From Apostichopus japonicus (Eukaryota > Echinodermata > Holothuroidea > Aspidochirotida > Stichopodidae): 64,000 nt of DNA. Position 1 is the stretch's first letter; each line of letters begins with the position of its first letter. Where the stretch lies: NCBI RefSeq assembly GCF_037975245.1, contig NC_092577.1:20644898-20708897 (forward strand). The letters run 5' to 3'. A program made the translations under genes and the position numbers. Under the pieces are notes generated by a model. That model did not search any database and was not told where the DNA came from. It worked only from the letters and a program-made list of their open reading frames with translations. Positions 1-10,248 of this stretch are shown here, piece after piece.

Positions 1-1539
1 AAGTTGCCCATCATTAGTAGACGATCTCTATTTATTTTGGTTCCAATGTCATGAATATTTATGAGTGGGCAGGGCTTAGAGCGAATTCTCTAAAATGTCA
101 ATATATCGGCAACTGCATGTCTGATTTTGATCAAACTTGTTTTGATGGCATTGGTAGGTGGTTTGGTACGTTTGCGTGGTACGAAATTTCATCTGATGAA
201 AATTCTGAAGCTGGGAACGTAGTGCAATTTAGCTCATGACCAGACGTTATTTGTTTTTACAAAAGTAGCCCCTGTTATTTGGTCATCTGTATAATCGGAT
301 TAAACATTCGTTCTTACAAACTATTACTTTTCCATTAGACACGGTTTTCCATAACATGTGATACACTTCTTCATTTTGAAACTATATGCAAAAGACAGCT
401 GAATCATATTCATGTACAAAGTTTTTTACTGAATTTATTCACTTCATATCATAATTCCAGTCTTATCAAACTATCTATTTCCAAATAAATTATTTTGTAT
501 TCCTTGCCAGAGGCTCAAAGAATCTATGCAATCATGATTGTGTGTCAGGATGTCCTCCTGTAGGTATCAATACAGGTTCTACAAAACCTGTATTCTTGAT
601 TCTGTTGAACATGCCATGTTAACAATTCAGTAAATCTACATTAATGGTATTTTTTGGGCAAAAATGAGTATCTTAAGCAAGTGTACAACAATGAAACTTT
701 CTACATACGGTCGATAACAAGCCTACCAGACAACGTCAGTGGTGACCTCATTCTGTTTGTGAACACCACCATTCAAAACGCGGTGTTTACAGATTTCTGG
801 TTATTACGTGCAGTATTCACATATACCTTTCATTATCTTGGGCAGTCTCAAGGAAGTAGTATACCCCTATTGTTTATTTATTGTTCCAGTAATCCAGTAA
901 TAAGAGAGGTTAAAATTAATTTTTTCACATGAAGCACAGCTATGGTCAGACTTCATATTTGGTGGATAGGTCCACAATCAGTGGCGGCTGTGCATGATAT
1001 TTATTCAGAGAGAACAAACCGCAGGGGGGCTTTTACCTTCACAACATATCATTTTATACTTCCCCAGTCTTTTCAACCGATTCTTTCCCCCAAAATAGTA
1101 CTTATTTATCATGTGTGCTCCAAAAGTCACCTATATTTCAACTAAAAAATTTATATCACCTTGCCGACATGTAATATCCAACACATTCCTGCCATTTAGT
1201 CTTTAGACAGACTATGACATTGTTATTGTTTTAAGTTTCTTTTATATTCCTTTTACATCATTTGTTCTTCTTTATTTTTATGTTTATAGTTCTATCAGCC
1301 ATTTCTAGAATAGTGTTGAAATAAAACGAGCCTATAAAAAAACAATTACGACTATGTCATTTCTGTACATTTTAATATGTTGAAAATGCTGTAAATTTGA
1401 GGTCAAATTACTAGACATTGTTGGATCAACATGAAACTTGGTACCTTTAGCCAACATTTCGTGCTGCAAAATGGGGAGGTCATTTTACTAGACATTTATT
1501 CATGCTTGAATAGAATCCTCAAATTTGATTGGTGTTATC
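1..1539. other. Gene-poor flank with a diverged 'GGATCAACATGAAACTTGG' repeat
   Basis: No convincing gene is seen; the short ORFs at 51-239 and 654-932 have no recognisable domain. From about 1400 the text 'gatcaacatgaaacttgg' occurs, and it recurs at about 1684 beyond the hairpin element at 1540-1651. This suggests a diverged tandem or dispersed repeat that the hairpin later interrupted. Confidence 0.5.
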
Positions 1540-1651
1540 GTGAGGTTATGTAACGAATAATCAACGCTCTGTGTTTAGTGCTATCGCTGGATGCACTCTG
1601 GCTTCGCTTGTATTACACCCAGAGCGTTGATTATTCTATATATAACCTCAC
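1540..1651. mobile_element. 112-bp hairpin MITE with ~32-bp terminal inverted repeats
   Basis: The left end (1540-1571) begins GTGAGGTTAT and ends AATCAACGCTCTG. The right end (1620-1651) is its near-perfect reverse complement, ending ATAACCTCAC, with differences only in the TAACG/TATAG stretch. The loop is about 48 bp. No coding capacity exists, so this is a non-autonomous palindromic DNA element. No convincing target-site duplication could be fixed, so the superfamily is open. Confidence 0.75.
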
Positions 1652-3480
1652 TCTAGACATAGAAATACACCCTAATTGTTAGATCAACATGAAACTTGGC
1701 ACATAAGGTCATTGGAGCAAATTTGGTTATAATCATCAAAGTTCACAGGAAGTATATCTTATTAACCGCAGCAGCTATATTGACATGGTTTGCTATATAG
1801 TTGTAGGCTCATTTGCTCTGGAACTGGTGATTTGCATGGATACCGATGAAAAAACCACTAATAGCTCAACCATGCAAGACACTTGAGACGGATCACCTTG
1901 ATTTATTTCTCAAGAAATGTTTCAATAGCAGTTTACATCGGTGGAAATAATATAGAATTACAAATTTTAAACAAGAGCAGCAATGCAGCTGTAAGTTCCT
2001 TCACACATTTTGTTTCCCATCTAAGTGGAGCAAAATGACAAAATGAGCACAACTAAATTCTCCTTTACTCAGCTGCACACCACAATAATATGAGCCATGA
2101 ATATGAAACTGTATCCAAGGGCATGCATTGAAAGATTAAGTCCTCAGAGGCAGTTTTACTCCCTTTCTGTGGTTAACCCTGCTGTTCAACACTAACTGAT
2201 GGTTGCTGCAGTATAAACTGCCTTACACTGTCATATGAACTGGCTAGGTGTCATATGATCCTTTGACACACTGTTTGACCACAACCAAATACCATGGAGC
2301 TATAAACAGATAGCTCCATGCAAATACCATGGAGCTATAAACAGAACTCCATGCAAATACTAAGGGACACAATTTTCAGGTTATATTTCCACAATGGAGT
2401 TGCAATCAGGCAAGACAATATTGTTGTGATTGATTGCTTCTGAGGTTAGTACTTTATGCAGACTGTGTAGCCCTGTTATGAAATCTTGCACATCTGTGAG
2501 GCACTGTATGTGGATGTATGGAGGGAGAGGACTTCTCCAATGTCAGTATCAATGTTGAAATGTGAATTTCTAGTTGACAATATTTAACTTTGATAGTTTG
2601 TCAAAATGGTACTCTTCTGCCAAACTTCAGTACAACTTGTAACAAAGGACAAAACTCATTAACTTCAATAAAATAGCCTGACCTTCAATAACTTTCTTAG
2701 TCACGTCCTGGGGGCACAGTCCTTATTTTCCACAATCACACAGAGTGAGAGAGCAAGATATGTGAGTAAAAATCTGCACACTGGACCATGCAGGGGGACA
2801 TAGCCTATGTATGCCCAAACTGTTTTTTGTTTTATTTTTTTGGGGGGAGGGGATATGTTTGTAAGTGGAAAAGCCTGAAATAAACTATAGAAATATGCAG
2901 CATGTACAGTATGCAATAGAGAAGAATATGAGCATATTTGTTGCTATAAAGATTAAATTTGCAAATTAGCACTTACCTCAGCTCTTACATCTGTTCTTGG
3001 ACTTGTGCTATTATACTAGATCCAGATCAGATCCTCTGATTTTATCAGACGATCATCTCTCCACGGGGTAAACTGTTGCATTGGACCCAGTCGCATTTGC
3101 ACTTGAGCCGTAATCTGGATCTGATTCTCGCCCGGGCAGGTAAAAAAATTCGGATTGGAAATGTGTCATTCTCAGCCGGAAATCGCGTAGGCCTAGTACA
3201 TATGCTCCAAAAGTTTCGTTTTCAAGGTTCATAGCCCTACAGTGACAATGTTCCGTTAGATTCATAGGTCAGTTATGATTCTTATATTGCACCGAGGATG
3301 ATCAGGAATTCAGGATGCAAGCTTTTTCCGGAAAACACCCGATTTCGGAGTTACCAGTTTCAGGGTTACCAGCGACAAGTATCAAAATCGTTAGATTTGC
3401 CAAAATAAAACCCCAGAAAACGCTAGATAATCAGTTTCACTCGCTTGTGTATTCGTTGACTGTTCGTTGCACTGATTCGT
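1652..3480. other. No gene recognised; AT-rich sequence with one local duplication
   Basis: Apart from the short tandem duplication at 2286-2354, nothing coding is supported. The ORFs at 2701-2916 and 3053-3265 (minus) have no recognisable domain. Confidence 0.4.
2286..2354. repeat. ~34-bp tandem duplication with internal inverted motif
   Basis: The unit 'aaataccatggagctat...agctccatgc' occurs twice back to back, the second copy 2 bp shorter. Each unit contains ATGGAGCTAT facing ATAGCTCCAT or a shortened form, so it can form a small hairpin. Confidence 0.7.
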
Positions 3481-3484
3481 ATCA

Positions 3485-3690
3485 AGGGCGTATCTAGGAT
3501 GTTCTAACCAGGGGGGGGGGGGGGCGAATTACTATCTAAGCGGAGCGCCACCATCGGTTGGCGCGTAGCGTACAAGAAAATGTCTGGTTTTGATACCCCC
3601 CAGATCACCGGAAATGGCACTTCTCGGGCTTCAAAATGACCAACCAGATGTACACTTTTTGCCTGAGAACCAAGTATTTCCCAATAGTTT
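3485..3690 (+). repeat. hAT-like MITE core, family A, copy 1
   Basis: A G-run follows GGGCGTATCTAGG, then the family A core 'tatctaagcggagcgccacc' and 'ttggcgcgtagcgtac' to about 3650. The same core occurs at 16450-16560 (+), 33180-33300 (minus) and 38595-38700 (+). The core contains GCGCCA facing TGGCGC, a small inverted repeat. No ORF is present. Termini of other copies (CAGGCGCGTAGCCA) suggest a hAT-like MITE. Confidence 0.6.
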
Positions 3691-4289
3691 TTTTTTTCCC
3701 ATCCATAACCTTTTGGAAGATTTTCACCAGTCACACATCATGTTCGACCTCATCGCATGTCCTGTGGATCATTGCTTTTGTGGGTAATACGTAAAGGCCC
3801 ACAATACCCGACAGCACCACTTTTGAAGTTTTGAAGCCCATTATTTCTTCAGAATTTGAAAATTCACATTTCTCGTGAATAAACTCACTTCAAAACATAC
3901 CCTTAATGTTACACAAAATTTCAACCAATATAGAAAAACCTCCTTCAACCCCTAACAGAGCAGTCAAAATTGCACGAGTAGAGGGAAGTGTGATGAAGAA
4001 TGTTGGTCAGGAAATTTTCGATAATTCAGATACAGTTCATGTATTGGTGTACATATATTAAAACTTCTATTGCAAAACTTCGTTGAAGGAAATGAAAAAA
4101 TTGCAGATATTTCCGAAACCGAACACTACACACATAGGCGTAGGAGGAGGGGGGGGGGGGGGGCTGCAGAGTGCAGCCCTTAATTCGCCGGGCAGTTTTA
4201 AGGCTGTTCATCCTGGAACGCCATTTTCATGCTCACTGGTATATGATGTGATAACTGCTGTTTGCTTTACAAATTCGTACAGGCGCGTA

Positions 4290-4640
4290 TAGCGAGGAAT
4301 TTGCCATAGTCCAGTCATTTTAACGTTTCACTTAAAACAAATTGCAACAGAATTTTGTCCACCATAATGCATTTCTTTGAGGTCCCCAGAACACCATACT
4401 AAAAGTCCCAAAATAGGGGAAAGATGTCTAATTTGCATAAATCCAAGATGGCCGCCAAAATTCAATATTTTGACATATTGTGACTTCTAGATGGCCTAAT
4501 TTAATGCTTTAAAGTTCCAGAGTGGGGTATTTGTCCATAGGATTTCATTTGCAAAAGGTTACAATTTGAGTGGTTCATTTGCATAGAAATTAGCATATTT
4601 TCAAAATGGCCGCCGAATACCTATATTGACCATATTATTT
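4290..4640 (+). repeat. Dispersed repeat family B, copy 1
   Basis: The segment runs from 'agtccagtcattttaacg' through 'cccagaacaccatactaaaa' and 'aatccaagatggccgcc' to a second 'caaaatggccgcc' near 4605. The reverse complement of 16095-16440 carries the same landmarks in the same order, so the two are inverted copies. No coding potential is seen. It lies upstream of the PIN/CXC gene fragment, as does the second copy. Confidence 0.75.
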
Positions 4641-5299
4641 GCTGCTTTTTATACAAATATTTTGAAATTCACTTTCCAGTAATAAAGTATGTGTGTCCTA
4701 GTAGGTACAAGATATATCTAGCATGCTCAGAATGTACAGTTATTGGTATTAAAGGGATATTCAGTGATTCTATTACCTATTTATGATATCAAACATCCAT
4801 ATACACAGGATATACCTATTTCCAAAATTAAAATTTCGTGTTTCGAAGTTCGTGGTGTATTGCAATGGCTCTGTAAGTTACTGTGTATTTAGTTTTTAGT
4901 CCGAACAATTCATTCCAGCAACAACGATAGATCTCTCTTGTCATAAACAGACTGTTTTTGAAATATTATTCATGTGTGAGTATGAGAGATCTCTTCAAAT
5001 ATGCAAAGTGGAATACGAAAAGTGGACAGTGTGTCAGATATCACTGAATGTCCTTTTAATTATGTGATCTGTCAAATAATCCTAGTTCAAGAAAATCACT
5101 TTACTACAGCAAGACATGACACCAATAGACACTGGAGGGGCATCATGGTATGAGGAGACCACTTGAAATTGAGTATAATCATCTGGTTCAAGCCCTGGCC
5201 CCGGTACTACGCAGTGGTTTTTAGATTGTCCTTTGGTATTACCGTAGGTCTTTTGTTCATTACATCTCTAGCTCAGATAGCGCCAATCAACTGTCACTG

Positions 5300-5480
5300 A
5301 AGTCTGGTGGCTCGGAATTCCTGCAGCTTATTCCTCTGCATTCGGTGCAAACATCACTGCAGAAGAAACCATGGTGACGACATGTACACCTATTCGTGTT
5401 GCACTGAGTCTGGTACAATTATAGAATACAGGGCCATTCATTAACTCTTCCCAGCATCCGGATGCGCGGATGCGCGGTGT
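5300..5480 (+). pseudogene. 3' fragment of a PIN-like/CXC-domain multicopy gene
   Basis: One plus frame gives a cysteine-rich stretch (CIRCKHHCRRN..., later YSCCTESGTIIEYRA). It resembles the C-terminal CXC motif of the gene decayed at 13792-16078. The last codons and following bases ('attatagaatacagggcca', then 'agcatccggatgcgcgg') recur in inverted orientation at about 13757-13830, roughly 75% alike over 75 bp by eye. Reading through the motif needs a frameshift after CRRNHG. The N-terminal and PIN-like parts are absent, so this is a truncated relic. The family name is from memory of related invertebrate proteins. Confidence 0.5.
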
Positions 5481-5519
5481 GTCTGTAGTTTTATTACCTA
5501 GGTGAATATCCTCACCTGC

Positions 5520-5600
5520 ATAGATAAACTCCCGACCATTTGTCCTTATCTGCATCTGATAAACTCCCGACCATTTGTCCTTATCTGCATCTCATAAACT
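5520..5600. repeat. ~38-bp tandem repeat, about two copies
   Basis: 'gataaactcccgaccatttg' plus 'tccttatctgcatct' is repeated directly, with a decaying third start ('cataaactatcgac'). It is non-coding. Confidence 0.75.
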
Positions 5601-6093
5601 ATCGACAGTTTATTTGCAATTTCACCTTCCTGAATTCAGTCCTTAATCCCTCATGAAGCTAACGCACGGCATTGTACGTGTGTGTGTCTGAATCACGGCA
5701 CTAGCGTCACTACTACGGAAGCGTAGAGAAGACATAAAATTGTTGAGAACATAAAGCTCGAGTTATCAGTTATGGACAAAATGCACTGCTATGCAAACGA
5801 CAAACTTACACATTTTCAAGAGCTTTAAACATTTTTAAGAGTTAATCGTATTTTGTAATGTTACCAATTCAACAACTCGAAAATTTGGTAAGTGAATATG
5901 TCGTCAATTTTATGTTCCTTCTAAGGTTCCGTACAATGCAGTTAACACTTGTTAACTGCCACCGTACTCAGCTTCGGCTATTACGTAATTACGTGTACAT
6001 GTACTCGGCAGGTCGCAAGCCAATATTATAATTGGTGCTCTATCTGACTATATGTGGTGTTTTTGATAGTGAACATTCTACTGGATATCTAAT

Positions 6094-6528
6094 ATGGCTT
6101 CAGCCCTTATGGATTTTGTAAATAAAGAGGAATTGCATCAGTTGATGAAAGACATTTCATTGATGCCCGAATCACTAATTAAGCGAAAGAGGCGAGAACT
6201 GTTTACTGCAATTAATGGTGATCTGTTTTTTCCCTTGTCCAACTGGCCAATTAAATACGAAAAACTTTTTTGGGAGAAGCCTATTTCAGACACTTCGTGC
6301 TTCAAGTTATTTTTATTTTTAGTTGGCAATGGGTGTGCGCCACAGGTCGTTGCGACGTGGATCTTATTTTCACAACATTGGAATGTAAAGGCATTGAATA
6401 AGAGATATTTCCAACTACTTTACATCATGTCTCGTTTTGAGAGTCATAGCAACGTGTGGTTCTATTTTGATCTACGAACCCTCGTTTATCGATACCTATC
6501 TGGGGCCTTACGATCATGGAAGGAATGA
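6094..6528 (+). CDS. N-terminal ORF of the putative P-loop (DUF3987-like) gene
   Basis: A 144-codon ORF starts at an ATG after a stop-rich leader. It is basic and helical near the start (LIKRKRREL), then has an aromatic-rich region (FKLFLFLVGNG, WILFSQHWNVKALNKRYF). I know no named domain. It lies 204 bp upstream of, and parallel to, the ATPase exon, so it is most simply the N-terminal part of the same protein. No clean splice pair joins them. Between 6528 and 6760 other frames stay coding-like for short stretches (MEGMNMRDLRHRDNLL, then FQDVWSVDQSGENLCGLFHF), suggesting small extra exons or one or two frameshifts. It could also be an independent small gene. Confidence 0.5.
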   Translation: MASALMDFVNKEELHQLMKDISLMPESLIKRKRRELFTAINGDLFFPLSNWPIKYEKLFWEKPISDTSCFKLFLFLVGNGCAPQVVATWILFSQHWNVKALNKRYFQLLYIMSRFESHSNVWFYFDLRTLVYRYLSGALRSWKE

Positions 6529-6731
6529 ACATGCGGGATCTGAGACATCGAGATAATTTATTGTGAATATATTTTGGGTATTTTCCTTTGCACCACTCAC
6601 TTTTTCTATTAAGAAAGCTTTAAGAGAAAATGGGACAATAGCAGTTTCAAGATGTATGGAGCGTAGACCAATCCGGTGAAAATCTTTGTGGTTTGTTTCA
6701 CTTCAATGAGCATGCGCCACCCGATTGATTA

Positions 6732-7883
6732 TTGATGTCCATGCCCTTTTATCATAGTGGTTTCAGTTCGAGATACCTACTCCTACATGTCAACATGGCA
6801 CTCAACAAAATAGTCAAGCAGCAAGAAGAAATTTGGACGAAATTGCACCGTAGGTTGACTTCTCTAGACTTTGATGTAACAAATGTTTTTCCTGCAAGGG
6901 TCTCTTCTTTCATGGATCATAGCGCCAAGGCAGTTAGTTCGTGCAGTGGATATTTATTGTCCTGCATTATTTCTGCATGTGCATTTCTTATTGCCAGGAA
7001 GTCCACACTACAAATGCCAAGTGGACACATACAGAACACTAACATTTTCCATGTGTTGACTGGACCTCCGTCCAGCGGTAAAAGCCAAGCTCTTAAACTT
7101 GCTGCCATGGACCCTATTAAACAGATAGCGGAAGATAAGGATTTTCCTGATCCAATCATCCAAAAATCCACTGTGTCAGGACTCACCAAAAAATTGTCAG
7201 AGAACAAGCAAGGCTTTCTTATTAGCGCGGAGATTTTTGACTCGCTATCGCGACTTCTGAAGTCGGAAAATGAGACAAATGACAGTGCCTTTTTATGTGA
7301 GCTTTTTTCAGGTGAACAGTTTTCTTTGAATTATGCCACAAAGAATGAAACGAACATTTCTGCGCTCACTCCATTTGTCATACTCGGGTGCATTCAAATG
7401 TTTCCGTTGGCTAAGTTATTGGTCATGCTCAACCAAGGACAGGGCCTAATTGACCGTTTTTTAATACATGTGCCGCTATGCTTGCGACCAACCCCAGAAG
7501 AGTCGCGTCATTCTAAACGGACGCTGGAGGATTTGCCGAGTTGCCCCACTTTTCTTACAATAATGTCAGCAATTAGCGACATAACCACCACGTCTTACAC
7601 ATTTTGTGAAGATTCCGCTAACTATCTCCAGGAAATGGAAACAGAATTTATCACAGAAATGAATGAAGCGATTTCAACAGGAACTGTCCCTCCCAAATCG
7701 AAGAAAATTGACATGATTGCCCGCGTTTCGCTTTGTTTACACGTGTTTTGTGACATCACACAACAACTTTTAGACTCTGTCGACTCAATGCGTTCTCCTG
7801 ACAGTCAGATTCCGATGGCAGCAGTTCAAGGTGCTGTGTATTTTGTCAACTTCTGTGAGACCCAGAAAGATATTTTCCTTCAA
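6732..7883 (+). CDS. P-loop ATPase exon, DUF3987-like (primase/helicase-type)
   Basis: This open exon encodes about 384 residues. The first in-frame codon listed is TTG, so the true 5' edge is uncertain; a possible acceptor TTTCAG ends at 6766. It carries a Walker A loop, GPPSSGKS, near residues 111-118. There follow TVSGLTKKLSEN, a GFLISAEIFDSL strand where a Walker B acidic pair is expected (E kept, D replaced by A), FLCELFSGE and GQGLIDRFLIHVP. This order matches DUF3987 proteins, which occur in phage, plasmid and mobile-element primase/helicase contexts. The exon ends in phase 0 at CAA with consensus donor GTAAGT at 7884-7889. Reading on past the donor gives a low-complexity tail and a stop. 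The natural partner is 9838-10248. The biochemical role is inferred, not shown. Confidence 0.7.
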
Positions 7884-7955
7884 GTAAGTTGTTCTTCATT
7901 CTTCTCATCGCTCATGTCACCACAAACGATCCTTCTGCTTCTTTAAGCCTGACAG

Positions 7956-8013
7956 TAGGTCTCCTTTAATTAGTTTGTGACAATAGGTCTCCTTTAATTA
8001 GTTTGTGACAATA
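7956..8013. repeat. ~29-bp tandem duplication
   Basis: 'taggtctcctttaattag' plus 'tttgtgacaa' occurs twice in direct succession just after the donor of the putative intron. Confidence 0.8.
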
Positions 8014-8766
8014 AGCCTAACAATTAAAATGAAAACATATAGCTTTACGTCAAACCGGTTTGCACACCAAGATTATTTCTTACGGGCTCGGAAAAGGGGC
8101 GAAGTTAATAAAACGCAAGTTAAAATTTGGGAGTAATTATAGAAAATTAGTAATTATATAAAATTTGGATAAAGTGAGAGATTTTTTTTTACCCTAAATT
8201 TGGCCTGAATTATAAAAATCCAAATTTCTTCGTGTACAGTATATAATTTGAAAATTCATGTTGTATATCGATCGATTTATTGATCGATCGCCTCACATTG
8301 GGCATATTTTATTCAAAAGTATTTCTTTATTTAAAGAAAAACATGAAGAATATATCTTCACTGCCAAACTTAGTTTGCACACCACAAGTATATTGTCTGA
8401 TGTTCACCGACAATTGGTCATAGTTTATTAAGGCCACTTCATATGTGAAAACAAATGTAAATGTTACGTAACAGTTGACCATAAAGCTTCCACGAAACTG
8501 GTAGCGTCCTTTCAATTCAAGGGAGCTAGTTCCAGATCTTGCCGGTTTCTATTCTGGGCTATTCTATTATATAATAGGGTGAAATGTTTAGGCGTTAACA
8601 CAGTTTAAACGTAACTATTAGTACAGTATTGGGCTATACTATTGTATAACAATAAAGTGTAAAGGTAACTATATATTCGTAGTCTGCACAAACTTGTCGT
8701 TTAATCTAAATGAAAATTTAACAGTGACTGTGTGTCCGCCGTGTTCACTTAATTAAGTTCGACAAA

Positions 8767-9789
8767 ATGTATGTTCGAAAGCGAAGTATCGGAGTTCAAG
8801 CAGGGAATGGTTTATCAACACGAAATTTTGCAAGTCAAATTGAGCAAAACCCGTCCACATATTGCAGAAGCTCCTGGACTAGTTCATTTTTTATAACGTA
8901 CGATGACATATGTAATAATATTTTATGGTCTAAAGACCGAACGCTTGAATGGTGTTTGGATGAAGGCTTAATTTCATCAGGGAGAAAGTGTCATTTGTGT
9001 GATTGTGCAATGGAACTTGTTCAGACTAATGATAGGAAGGATGGTGTGAAGTGGGAATGTCGCAGGCAATTCAACGGAAAAAGACATAAAACTGACATGT
9101 CGATTCGCAAAGGCTCTTGGTTCGAGCACAGTAATCTCTCGCTTGAGGAGATTTTGAAATTTACTTACTGGTGGAGTATCAACTTAACCCAAACTCAAAT
9201 CAGGGACCAGCTAAGGCTTAGCCCAAATACTGGTGTAGACTGGGATATGTTTTGTAGAGAGTGCTGCGATGTCATTATGACTAAGACCAGAGTTAAAGTT
9301 GGAGGTGTGGGGAAAAGAGTCCAGATTGACGAAAGTAAGATAGGAAAAAGAAAGTATCACAGAGGCCACAGAGTAGAGGGGCAATGGGTTTTCGGAGGAA
9401 TTGAGGAAGGGTCTAGGAAATGTTTCATCGAAACTGTTGAAAAGAGAGACAAAGACACCCTTATTCCCCTGATACAAAAATGGATAGAACCAGGGACAAC
9501 TATCGTTTCTGATTGCTGGGCAGCTTACAAATGCTTAAACGATTATGGCTATCACCATGAAAGTGTCAATCATTCCAAAGAGTTTGTGAATGAAGGTGGT
9601 TCCCACACTAACAAAATTGAAGGTCATTGGAGGCAACTGAAGGCAAGTCTGCCAACACACGGAAGGAGGAAATGTCACTATGACTATTATATAGCGGAAT
9701 TTTTGTACCGTTACTCACATGCTGGTGAATCCATTTTCAATGCCTTCGTAAAGGACATCAAATTAGTGTACAATCCAAATGTGATTTAG
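8767..9789 (+). CDS. ISXO2-like (Merlin/IS1016/IS1595-type) DDE transposase, intact
   Basis: This 340-residue ORF has an ATG in good context (gacaaaATG). A zinc ribbon near the N-terminus shows CHLC at 75-78 and a further Cys at 98. Next comes the family's SIRKGSWFEHSNLSLEEI stretch (linker/helix-turn-helix region). The RNase-H-like catalytic core has VQIDESK (D188), IVSDCWAAY (D249) and SHTNKIEGHW (N282/E285), followed by LKASLPTHG and a C-terminal FLYRYSH region. These are signature positions of ISXO2-domain and eukaryotic Merlin transposases, which cut and paste DNA and normally leave 8-9-bp target duplications. Length is normal and no lesion is seen. It is parallel to, and apparently inside an intron of, the P-loop gene, with only 48 bp to the next exon. 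Terminal repeats were not found, so mobility is unproven and domestication is possible. Confidence 0.85.
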   Translation: MYVRKRSIGVQAGNGLSTRNFASQIEQNPSTYCRSSWTSSFFITYDDICNNILWSKDRTLEWCLDEGLISSGRKCHLCDCAMELVQTNDRKDGVKWECRRQFNGKRHKTDMSIRKGSWFEHSNLSLEEILKFTYWWSINLTQTQIRDQLRLSPNTGVDWDMFCRECCDVIMTKTRVKVGGVGKRVQIDESKIGKRKYHRGHRVEGQWVFGGIEEGSRKCFIETVEKRDKDTLIPLIQKWIEPGTTIVSDCWAAYKCLNDYGYHHESVNHSKEFVNEGGSHTNKIEGHWRQLKASLPTHGRRKCHYDYYIAEFLYRYSHAGESIFNAFVKDIKLVYNPNVI

Positions 9790-9837
9790 TATGTTAGATC
9801 TGCAGTCTAACCAACTTTCACGTTTTTTTTTTCCAAG

Positions 9838-10248
9838 ATGATCACTGACATCTCTGCCTCGGTACTGGAACAGGTACGCCAGCAGCCTTTAGTTGAGGAT
9901 ATTCAGAGGGCTATTTGTCTGTTTCCTGGACGTGCTATTACGATGCGGGCTTTCAAATGTTCTGGACCGCGTCCTTTGCGAAAAATTTGTGAAAAAGAAT
10001 TCAGCGCCGCATTACGAGAATTGAATGATTTTGGTAAGGTAATTAAAGTAAAGGTACCGAGGACAAAGCCTATCACTGTTTTCTTGAAGAAAGTGCCGGA
10101 TGAAGTGACAGCATGGACACTATTTTCTAAGGAGAGTTATATAGCTCAGTTTAACAAGCCATCACATTCCAGAATAACGGAGAATATAAGATCAGCTGTC
10201 ATTGAAAGTGAACATTTAGTTGAGACGTATTTCGACAGTACTGACTAA
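9838..10248 (+). CDS. C-terminal exon, winged-helix-like, of the P-loop gene
   Basis: The 136-codon open stretch begins ATG right after a pyrimidine tract and AAG. It is in phase 0 with the donor at 7884, so it can continue the ATPase reading frame. The sequence has LVEDIQRAICLFPGRAITMR, then EFSAALRELNDFGKVIKV and TVFLKKVP. This helix-helix-helix and strand-turn-strand pattern looks like a winged helix, a common DNA-binding end in primase/helicase proteins. The order is parallel and the spacing after the transposase stop is 48 bp. Alternatively it is a separate small gene that starts at this ATG; the good start codon keeps that open. No polyadenylation signal is close to the stop. Confidence 0.55.
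   Translation: MITDISASVLEQVRQQPLVEDIQRAICLFPGRAITMRAFKCSGPRPLRKICEKEFSAALRELNDFGKVIKVKVPRTKPITVFLKKVPDEVTAWTLFSKESYIAQFNKPSHSRITENIRSAVIESEHLVETYFDSTD

Larger units (their letters stand above)
7884..9837 (+). other. Putative 1954-bp intron containing the transposase gene
   Basis: The 5' end is GTAAGT directly after a phase-0 codon. The 3' end is a long T-run followed by CCAAG at 9833-9837, giving an AAG acceptor, also phase 0. A second in-frame CAG acceptor lies at 9871-9873. Outside the transposase ORF it is AT-rich and holds small repeats: one at 7956-8013 and a rough duplication around 'gggctattctatt'/'gggctatactatt' at 8557-8675. A short hairpin, GTTAGA...TCTAAC, lies at about 9793-9811 after the transposase stop. 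No transposon termini or target duplication could be identified. Confidence 0.45.

Noticed and set aside
8767-9789. A recently acquired bacterial insertion sequence
   Set aside because: The ISXO2 domain also defines eukaryotic Merlin elements. Base composition matches the surroundings and the start context is eukaryotic, so transfer is not supported.
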